A DNA stretch of 64,000 nt from Diadema setosum (Eukaryota > Echinodermata > Echinoidea > Diadematoida > Diadematidae), in NCBI RefSeq assembly GCF_964275005.1, contig NC_092686.1:45754333-45818332 (forward strand). Direction: 5' to 3'. Numbering within the stretch: position 1 is the stretch's first letter; every line of letters starts with the position of its first letter. Shown here in pieces: positions 1-11,403 of the stretch. A model generated the notes under the pieces. That model searched no databases and was not told the DNA's origin. It worked only from the letters and a program-made list of their open reading frames with translations. The position numbers and the translations under genes are program-made.

Positions 1-3000
1 TCTAGCACGGTAGCGCAAGTGATCTCAAACACGGCGGCTGTCCTCAAAACAGTCAACTCTCCCTCGGTAAGAATCACACTTGCAAAAGGCAGTTAGTTCC
101 ATCAAAGGGTTGATAAATTCACCATCTTGTATCAACTCTGAAATTTTTTAATCATAAAATGCAAAAGCACATATTGTGTCTCAAGTGGTAACATGTAATG
201 TCAACATGCAAAAACATTTGATTGTGTATGTTGATTACTTTTATAAGCCTTGTTATAGACATTGTAAGCACCCATGTGCAAAAGAAAATGTAGTATTGTA
301 CCTTTCAAGAGTGTGTAATCATTTGATCATATGTTTAAAGTACTGTGAAAATGGACAGGGAAACTGGGAAAACTTTCGGAAAGAGCTACTTCCCTATAAA
401 CTTTGCAATTAACATCAGTCACTTGCAGTTTGGTGTTTATTTTATCGAATGAAGAGCTGCATGTATTTATGTGACGTACTGTCATGTCCAGTGTGTGAAA
501 GTCTGTATCTTTGTGTCATGTGAACATGCAGTATAGCACTTTATTTGTAAGAATATAAGTTATATCCCAGCAGTATTTGTTTTCTTGTCAAACTTTGTTC
601 ATTGTAAAGCAAGCTGAGTGTATGAGTTGGTGTGTTGTCAAAGTTTTAAAGCTGACATCGAATTTTTACGCAAAATTCTGTAAGAGATCATGCCATTTTA
701 TGCAATATGCTTTGAGCCCTTGTGTAGTTCTGGGAAACCACTAGAAAACATGTGTCAAAACTTTGCCTCGTATTTTCAAATTATGTGCCAAAAATTTGCA
801 AATAACATTTGTCAAAGAACAAAAACAGCATGAATCAATGTTTTGACAGTCCTGTTGCATTGCTGATATATTCTGTAATGGGAATTCAGTCATATCCACT
901 TATAGCCCCACATTAGTTAACCCTTTATGTACCCAGGCACCTAGGTTAACTTGCAAGCTTTTTTTTTTTTTTTAATCAGCATTCAGTACCCTGGTAATCC
1001 TACCCAGTAGTTGTACCTCGTTACAAAGCCCACTCATGTGTAGCAATGTGCTTCAGTCCAAGTAGATAGGCCATGGTAACACGATAAGGATTAAAGGATT
1101 AAGGGGGGTAAGTCATCCCTTTTCATTGACAAGCAGTTTCAAGACAACTGTCCCAAGAGGCAAAGAAGGCACCTCAGTGCCAATGCCAGTTGGCAAGCAA
1201 AGCACATTAGGGGGAAAAATACTCCTTACATCATTCTGTGACTGTTCAAACTTTGCAGTACGTACAATACAGTAAAAATTTGGCATAGTACCATTTACCA
1301 TCACAAGCTTTTCTTTAATCGTGTGTTTAGATATGCTGTTGCATTACCACCAGTAATATAACAGAAGTTTTAACTCAACTGACAGTACTTATGGCATGCT
1401 TAATTTAGATCCTGTTTCAATCTTAAAATTCCTTAGAGAAGTCAAGACGCAGATTATATGTACCCTGTACCATGCTGAAATGCAAACATCGAACATGCCC
1501 ACTGCACTCTGTATGTGGCAAGGACCATGTAATCAATAGTCCTTTGCCCTGGCAGAGGTAATATCCACATTGACCCCATTTCCTTTGCTAATATCCGCAG
1601 TGGACCCATTTCCCTTTGCTTTGTTCAGCTTTTTACTTGTTTTTCAAACTCCTTTGATTTTTCCCCCCTGCCTGTGTGTAGAGGAACACTGTGAGCACAG
1701 CACAGACTACTTTGATTTCAACCGTTGCTACCAAGCCCACTGTATCCTCCCCATCCAAAGAAGCACAGGTAATGCATCCCCCAAGCTGCTTCCAGCATCC
1801 TACAACAGTACCTAGGGGAAACCCCCACACTGCCCAGTACTGACCGAGAGACTGACAGCTCTACATCTAGACATGTTTTCACACTGACCTCCTTATCAAG
1901 CTTTGCGCAGTTGAAACGTGCATGATGCGTCTGCAGATTCTGTTGGAAAAAGAAAAGATTTCATTTGTGTTTTTGTTTGCTGAAATGAAAAAGCTGTCCC
2001 ATCAAAGGGTTGAACAATTCTTAGTCTGATGTAAGAGACATTAACACATCAAGTTCTAGAAACTCCATTTCTGTGGGATCATACTGTGTCCTTTCATATT
2101 AATTTTTGCTATTTATCTTAACATTTCAGAAGGAGGAGTAAAAGATATTCATTTGAGCCTTTTTTTTTCTGCTCATACATGATTATGTGTTGCAGTTTCT
2201 GAACTATCAAAAGGTTCTCAATTGCTTCACTCTTAAGTTATTTTTGAATTGTCAACACATTTTTATTAGAATGTGAAATGGGAATACATTTTACTTTTGA
2301 TATTACCAACGCAGAAACCTGGAGATGCTGAAGCCTCACAAGCAGAGATGAAAGAAGCTCCCGCCAGTGAATCAAGCTCACAAGAGGAGGCAACATCAAG
2401 TAAGGATGAGATGCATGGCTATTAACCCTAACTAGCCCCACCCCCCTCGACGTTTTGCGCGATGTATCGCTATTGCGAAAAGCTATCGCCACGACATTTC
2501 ATGACTTTTTTCTTTTGAGTCTCCCGCATCTTTTGACACCAAATTTGTGATGTCCGGGTGCACGGTTCCGAAGTTGCGCATAAATATGTATGTGCATGTC
2601 AGACCAAAATTTGCTCAAAAACGTGAATTCGTGTACAATTTCAATGCAAACTGTGTTTACAGGCAAATTTCATAAAAGCATGATTATTTTGGGGTTTTAT
2701 TGAGTAAAATCAATAAATAACATATTTTCTTGTTCAGAACAATGTCGCGGACAAATTTCATCGAAAAAACAATGAAAGACATAAAGTTCAAAAAACAGAG
2801 AAATACATAAGAAATTAAAGAAACAATAAAATACTTAAGAAATTTTTCTGATTGCACAATTTTTTTCTCTTACATTTGCCAAGTACACTAAAAAGAATAT
2901 TTACACAAAAATGTGCCTGTTTTGAGCTTTATTTAGTGATTTATATCAAATTGTCTAGGATTTCATGCATCATTATGAATAAATTAGCATAATTTAGCAT

Positions 3001-6000
3001 AAATAATAACTTTAAAAAAAATTAACTTCACGGTACTTTAGATTACATCATAGGCAATGTGTGTGCCGATTTTCGTCGTGATCGCGCGGTCGACCGCCAA
3101 GATCTGGAGGGGGGGCCTGGGAGGCCCCCCCCCCCGGCCGTATAATCTACCTAAATAGCCCGGCCTAGTTAGGGTTAACCCGTTTAGGAGGAGTCTCGAG
3201 TATACTCGGGCAGGGGTCTATGGGAAATGCGTGTTGTAGCAAAATCAGTGCGTCCTCAATGGGTTAATGCTAAATGTCAGACTGGGAGAAAGGAGTGAAA
3301 GATTGTTTAAGTTCTCAAGATTAGAGTAGTGATCATGATTCAGAGGATTATTGGCAGTCTATATTATACAGATTTTGCCTTTAAAGAGGCGTTTAACAAC
3401 ACTAGACATCCCCATGGGAGCTATATTTTCCCCAAAATGTTGTGTTGAGGGGAAAATGTAACTTCCAAGGGACCGTCAAGTGTTACATTACAACAGTGTG
3501 ACAAGTCATTACATGTTTTAGTATATGGTCTCCATGAATACACATGATTTCATTCCAGCCCTGACAGCAACCAGTCAAATCCTTGAATTGTATTACCTGA
3601 CGTGATGTCACTATCATGATCCTCGCTGCTTTAGTCACATGATTGCATTATGACCAATCGCCGACCGGTATTTATGTAGACCACTTCATATAGCTATCCT
3701 GTTGATCCTGTATGACTCATGTTACTGATATTCTTTCTAAAAACATCTCAGTGATGTCTGTGATGAAAGATTGTGACTATGCATTTGGACACTGTCACTG
3801 GTTTTTTAAGAGTTTCTATTCATGAGTAATAGGCAGACATTTCTCATTTCATAGCAACCCACATTTTGAGCACATACCTGTACTTTTCATTTTTTTAAAA
3901 ATCATTCTGCAGTGATTACTTATCCTGTTTCTTTGTGAGGGGTCATCAAAGAATGGTTTATTAACTGCATTTGCCACACCTTTGTAGAAGAGTTATATTA
4001 AAGAGAGTTTACCCACTTAACTACTAAAACTCTGTACAGAAGCAACACCTGCCACTACTGCAACTACCACCACACAAGAGGCTGCAAATCCTGGTACCAC
4101 GGCAGAGACGGGTGATGCCACCAGTGCTGCCTCTGATTCACAACCATCAGGTGAGCTGTCAATCGTTAGGGTACTGGTGATACTTTTAAGAATTCATTAT
4201 TCTTCGTGTGATGAGTGGAGACACTGTAACTCTCTTAGGTTACTTCCATTAGTTCATGGATTTTCAGTGAATGTTGTGACAATAAGAATAGCACTGCATT
4301 TCATGTATGTGCATGCAATGGATTGAGTGGGCAGTTGTGGAAATTCGAGTAGTGTGCATTGTGTCTTCTGTGTAGTCACAATGAGCAAGGTTTTACTGTG
4401 TACATCCCAGTAATGTAAAGATCCTGTCATAGGTTTCAATCTAGTTTGAACCAGGCGCATAGGGTCTTCCTATTATCTTACTATCATTCAGAGCCCTATC
4501 ACCATTGACTTCAATGTCATTTGATTCCATATGCAGAGGGTGAACCGGTCAAGTCAGAAGATCCCCCTGTGGACCCTGCTCCGGCTGATGGAGAAGCCAA
4601 ACCAGTCAAGGCAGAGCCGTCAGAGGTGCTGGCAGAACCTACTGCGACTGATTCTACTGCGCAAGAACCTGCTGCGGCAGAACCTACCAAGGCTGAACCA
4701 GCTACAGCTGAACTGGCCACAGCTGAACCAGGCACAGCTGAACCGGCTAAGGCTGAACCAGCCACGACTGAACCGGCCGCAACTGAACCTGCCACCGTAG
4801 AACCCGTGAAGGCAGAGCCACCAAAGGCCGAGCCCATGCAGGCAGAGCCCGTGAAGGCAGAACCGGCTGCCACTCCCATGGAGACCGACGCCTCCCCAGC
4901 TCCCGGCGCAGCAGCGCCAAGTGCCTCCCAGGCACCGGCAGATGTCACCTTGGCAACACCAGATGCCACCACAGCGACACCAGCACAGGATGATAACAGC
5001 ATGAAGGAGGAAATGTTCAGTGTGGTAAAGATGGAGGGGGCACCCACTGGGGAGGAGACAAAGCCCATCTCCAACGGGACTCCAGCTGCTGCCAACGGAA
5101 CCCTGGGAGAAGAGCCCATGGACACTTCAACCAAGAAGGTTGATGCTGGAGGTCAGTTAGTCATATAGCTTTGTGCTCGAATTTTTCATTGATTCAGATT
5201 CATGTTTTGTGTATAGATGCAATTCGTTCAATTTTGGTGAGACATCTATTGCCTCGCTGGCAAAGTGCTGCTATAGTACTGTGCAGTTTTATGGGGATGT
5301 CAATTTTAGGACATAAGGGCAAGATATTGTAGACTTTTAAATTGATATAAATCTCACCTAGTGAGAAAATCACTCTTGATCATGAGCTGTACACGTATAT
5401 ACCAAATGATGGCCTAATCTTAGTTTTTTTTTCTGCCCCACTAGATTCTGATCCAAAGACCATAGCTATGACGATTGCATCACTTGCCAATTCTGCTGGC
5501 CCCACACCAGCAACAATGGTCAAGCCAGTGACCAACGGACTGGACACACAAGCCAAAGCGGTAAGTACTGCTTGGAGAGTCTGTGCTTCCCTTTAACCCT
5601 TGTCACTTTGAGTGTAAATGTTGAAAAACGAGGTAAGAAATCCTGAAAATCTATGGTATGTCATTTTAATATCTATCCCTCTTGAAGATAGGATGAGCCT
5701 CATAAAGACATTGATATGATGATAGTATGTGAAGTATGAACTTTGCGTCCAGTTCTTTTAGAAGAATCAGTGACCAATTGAACTCATAGTTTTTGCTGGT
5801 TCGTTCTTGATTATAATTGTTTTATTCTTATGGTTTGAATGGCAGGCTGATGGCAAACCACCCGTGGGTACTGCCCTACCAGTGGCCAAGAAGGATGGAA
5901 ACCAGTGGTACGACGTGGGCGTCATCAAAACCACCACTACCACAGTGGCACACTACCACTTACCCTCTGAGGCTCTCAACAGGAATGAGGATGTGAGTAT

Positions 6001-9000
6001 AATATGGTGGTGATCTTGGATCTTGGATAAGTAGACCTCCCAAACATCTCCTGTGGAATTTTAACTGTGATGTTGTTGCTGATGATGTTGTGATGATATT
6101 CATGATGATAAGACTGCTAGGAGTATTATTTTATTGTGAGAATGATGAAGGTGGTGATGATGATGATGATGATGACGACGACGATGACAGTAATGTATCA
6201 AGGCATGCCATTATTTTTCTGAGCATCAGATATCATAGAGGAGTTAATGAAGAACATATAATTTCGAAAAATGTGAGTTGTCTCTACTGAGACAGATTCA
6301 ATTATGGTAAGGCGAAACTAAAGACAAAGCATATCAGAGGAAATGAGCATCTAGGTGGAAATGAAACTGATGCTGCTGTGATTAAAATATGATATACTTT
6401 TCTACACAGTTACCAGCTGATCCCATTTTATTAAGAAATAAGCTGCAGTAACAGATATGAGGTAAGAAGGACAAATCATAAGAATGAAGCTGATGTGTGC
6501 AGAAAATGGTGTCAGCATCACTTTTAGTAAAATTCATGAAAGAGCTACAAATCTAATTTATTGGAGTATATTATTTGTTGACATATATCATGAATGATTG
6601 AGGCATACTTTAGATGGGGCAATATGTTATTTTGAGATAGCAGGACAACAAGGATATTGTGCAATACTGATGTTTCACTACCTAACCATTTGTATGAGGA
6701 CTATGTGTTTGGACTGTACCTTGCTATTTCCTCTACTTTGTCTCTGGTTTGTAGAAGCACAATGCTTTCAGAGGTCTATAGATAGAGTGCATGATATCTT
6801 AATGAATATAGATTATTTTAGATGTTTCTCCGTAAACCTTCCTGTGTAGGACATTGACGTGGTCAGTATTCCAGACCACAGCTTCCTGAAGAAGCAAGAG
6901 CTGCAGCCCGGCACAGCCTACAAATTCAGGGTAGCAGGCGTCAATGCCTGTGGGCGTGGACCATGGAGTGAGATCTCTGCCTTCAAGACATGCTTGCCTG
7001 GCTTCCCAGGAGCACCATCAGCCATCAGAATCAGCAAGGTTAGTCTCCATCCAAGCAGTTTGCCTTCCTAGAAATATTTGACCAATGGATATGCACTGAG
7101 CTTCAGCATTTGCATTTTGAAGACCAACCACAACAAGATTTTTGTGCTCTTGATACCCAAGAGTGTGCAGAAATTTGCTAGTAATATGCAAGTGGTAGCA
7201 TGAAGCTGAGGGAAGTGTCAAGCATTGAGCTTAATGACTTTGATCCTGAGTAGTAATCTTTCTTCACCAATGGAAATAACCTGTAGTTGTGAACACATTG
7301 CATATGACAACAAGGCTGATGTATTTTGTCAAAGTCTGCAAATGTGACACTAAAACAGAACCAGGTCAATCTTGATGCCAACATTTAACCTTAAAGGACA
7401 AGTTCACCTTCATTAACATAATGATTGAGGGAATGCAGCAATATTAGCAGAACACATCAGTGAAAGTTTGAGGAAAATTGGACAATCGATGCGAAAGTTA
7501 TGAATTTCTAAAACTTTTGTGTTGGAACCGCTGAATGAGGAGACTACTAAGGCTCGTGATGTCATATGAGTACAACAGTATAAAGAAAATGTAAAGAAAA
7601 TTCAACATATTTTCACTTTTTTCGCATAATAAAAGAGCACTTTACTTGCCTCTTTCTAAAGGCAATGGGAATAATATTACCCATAACATATGTCAGTAAC
7701 GAGTCAAGGGAATGTGTACTTTTTTCAAAAGATGAAATTTAGTGAAATTCTCTCTATATATCCCTTATATTGTTGTACGCATGTGACATCATACACTGCA
7801 GTAGTCTTCTCATCCAGCGGTGACTGCACAAAAACTTCAAAAATTTATAACTTTTTAACGGATTGTCCGATTTTCCTCAAACTTTCAATGATGTGTTCTA
7901 CTAATATTGCTACATTCTCTCAATCCTTATGTTAATGAAGGTGAACTTGTCCTTTAAACAGGCCAGGCTTTTTTGGCCGAGATCTGATCCGGCCTGATTA
8001 GGGTTAAAGTGTGGTTGAAAATATGTTTGTTTACTGATTGATATGGTATGTTCAATGCTATGATATGGCAAAAATGTTACGTGTGTCTGCACAGAGTCCA
8101 GATGGAGCTCATTTATCGTGGGAGCCGCCAGCAAACACCAATGGTGAGATTCAGGAGTATTCGGTCTACCTGGCGGTGCGTAGCGCCCTCGGTGGTGCAT
8201 CAGGGGATGCCAAGCCTGCCACACCCGCTCAGCTGGCCTTTGTGAGGGTGTACTGTGGACCCAACCCTTCGTGTGTGGTCAGCTCCACCAACTTGGCCGC
8301 TGCCCACATTGACTACACCAGCAAACCAGCCATCATTTTCCGCATTGCAGCGCGCAATGTTAAAGGGTGAGACTCACACGCAAATGCAAAAACTATTTAA
8401 AGAGAAGTTTGTCTTAACTTTGTTCATGTAGATTTATATGCAGTCAGAATAAATCCTTGTAAGATAATGCATTCACTGGACTAGCCATAAGTTCAATAAA
8501 GTTTACATGGGACTTCAGCCTGTTTTGCATTTCATTTTAAAAACATCATTTTAGGTTCATTTTATGACAGGTTCGAGTCCCGCTGGTTTCTTTTTTCCGA
8601 CATGTTTGTTAATTTACAGATCAGCAGTTGCGATCTTAACAAATTTAATTTGTAGAGGGAGACAAAGTGAAGAAACTTGCATCTGAACCTTCACCCCTCT
8701 GAATAATGTCTTTCTTTCATTTAACATCATTTTAGTTAAATATATGTGTTCCTTGATACTTTAAGATGAGGGTAAAATAGATGGGAAACTTTACATCATT
8801 ATTCCGATGGTTTCTCAAATTTGCACTTTCTGAAATGTTTGGCAAGAAAGGGGGTTAAGACTGATACTTCATACTTTGACTCTTAATACCGTGCATGGTC
8901 ACTATTAGTGTTCCAACTCTTATTGGAGTCTCCAGATTATGTTGAAAGATTCAACCTCAAGGAGAATTGCTGTCCAATCCAGTCATTGAGGTTGAAAGTA

Positions 9001-11364
9001 AGAAAACAAAGAAATGAGATGTATAGAATTTTATGTTGATGATGGGGATATTACGGAAAGACACAACCCTGTAGCTTAAAAGAAAAAATGAAATAAAAAT
9101 GCCTCTAAGATGGCACAGAATGACTTACCACGAAGTGAAAATTTTTATGCCTCCGCCAACGAAGTGGCCGGAGGCATTATGTTTTCGGGTCGTCAGTCCG
9201 TCCGTACGTCCATCCGTACGTCCGTCCCGTTTTGTTTTTGTCGATATCTCAAGAACCGTGGGGTGGTTTTGCATCAGACTTGGTATGAGGGTATATCCTG
9301 GGAGGATGATACTTTGTTTGGATTTTAGGGTCACGGGGTCAAAGGTCAAAGGTCACAGGTTATTTTGTGAAAAAAAGGTTGAAATTTCATGTTTTTCTCC
9401 ATATCGCAAATGGTTCAAGGTATCTTCATGGAACTTAGTATATATGCATGTACCGATGGGCAGTGATTATCTAGGGAAGTTGGGGGTCATGGGTCAAAGG
9501 TCAAGGTCAACTCCTCAAAATATCACTACTTTCCTTATATTTATGCAATGCCTGAAGGACTTTAAACTTGATGTATGCATGTATAATCCAATATATATTT
9601 CTGTGGGAAGTTTCTTGCCGAAAGGTCAAAGGTCAAAAGGTCAAAGGTCAAGTGAAAGTGCTAAATTGCACTTCTTCCTCCATATCTCAAAAGTAACTCA
9701 AGGTATTATCATGAAACTTACATATTTATGCATGTTCTACCTAACAGTGATTCTCTTTGGAACTGTGAGGTCAAAGGTCAAAGGCCAGGTTTAGATAAAA
9801 CTGTTTTACCATTTGATACTGAAATTATACTTTTTCTCAATACCTTGAAAATTACTCAATGCATAAACTTATAAAAGGGTCAAAAGTCAAGTAAAAATCA
9901 TCAGTTCCCCCAAATACCTGCACTCTGACGTTTTAATCATTCATCCAATTGAACCTAGTTCTAGGAAAGTGAACATTCAGCACATTTGTGGCAAACCTGT
10001 CATTTTAATATTTTGCCAATTGTGTGAAACTGTCATCACACATTGTCAAGACATTGTACTATAGACCTATTAGGAGAACCATGCATTATGGCGGAGGCAT
10101 ACACCAGTCGCCGTAGCGACATTTTTTTTTTTTACATTTGTTGAAGACAAATTTTATTCTATTCTTTATAGCATATTTTGGAGGAAGGGGAAATAAACTT
10201 GTGACAGTGATTGATGTTCACAAACTTAGTGTAAAAATAATTATCTTTCAAAGAAAACTGGGCCCACATTTTTTTACCATTTTTGTTCACCAGTCTGGCA
10301 TAAAATTAAATGTACCAATGGTATCAAAGAGATGCTAATAATCCTTGGAATTCTTTGAACTCCAATCTTTACTGGTAAGTCAGGATTAGAAGTCAACTTC
10401 TTGTGGTAATCAAGCAAGGGCTAGATAAAAAACCCAACATTAGGAGTTACATGTATTATTGTATCCCCCGAACAGAGTTCGGAGGATACTATGGATTTGG
10501 CCTTGTTGCGCCGCCGCGTCCGCGTCCACCACAGAGATTTTCTTGTGAGCACTCCGCTGGCTGCAGTTCTTCTTAGATCATCTTCAAATTTGGCAGGAAG
10601 GTGTATTATGGTAAAATGAAGACGCCTATTGTTTTTGGTGATGGAGCCCTCGCTTGTTCTGTCTTTATACATGAAAAGGTAAATTTAACAGGGTCTGCTT
10701 GTGTGTGCGACGCTGGCCTTGTTTCTTGACCGATTCTTTTCAAATTTGGTATGTAAATGTATCATAGTCAAATCTATACACCTATACCTATTGATAATGT
10801 AAAAATTGACAAAAACAATAACTACTTGAAATTGACTAATTGATCACCCAATTCTTTCAATCAAGTGATCACGTTATCGATACTTTTTTCCAAATACGTC
10901 TTGAATGATAGTGATATGTAGTGTGCCGTGATTAAATACTAAATCGGTGGACGTGGAATCTTGATATTATTTGTAAAAACGTACGTGTATAGCTAGAACC
11001 CCCACACATCAATACTGGTGCTTATGGAACAGAATTTAAATGTGCAGTGCACAAGTGCCAATGGCTATGATCTGATTTATCGAAGTATGTATACTTTCAT
11101 CGGCTGTCACAAGTGAATTATGGCTGTTTATGTGTATTCTAGCTGTACACAAATTTGATTTTCAGGGTATTGGTACACTTTAACATAAATGCACAGGAAG
11201 GATAGTACACTGTTAGCACAATTCCCGCCATGGTGTCAATCTTATGGTAGTGCTCTGATCCAGCACTGTACAATTCAGCACATCTATATGGTGGTCTTGG
11301 TTTCACTTTATTCAGACTTCGGGATTTGTGATGATGCATGCAAAGGAAACAAGCCAAATAGCTC

Positions 11365-11403
<39 letters not shown>

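Noticed and set aside
4517-5134. 205-codon frame antisense to the HCFC1 repeat exon
   Set aside because: It is a shadow of the AEP-coding repeat on the opposite strand (Ala/Gly/Ser/Val reiterations); the sense exon is clearly the real one.
8560-8600. tRNA-like B box (ggttcgagtccc) followed by a T-run
   Set aside because: The T-stem does not pair properly (acagg against cccgc), and no A box, D-arm or acceptor stem lies upstream at the right distance.
9099-9794. 231-codon open frame on the plus strand
   Set aside because: It lies inside the hairpin-ended repeat, and the translated text is dominated by repeat-derived words (ggtcaaaggtca) with no known domain.
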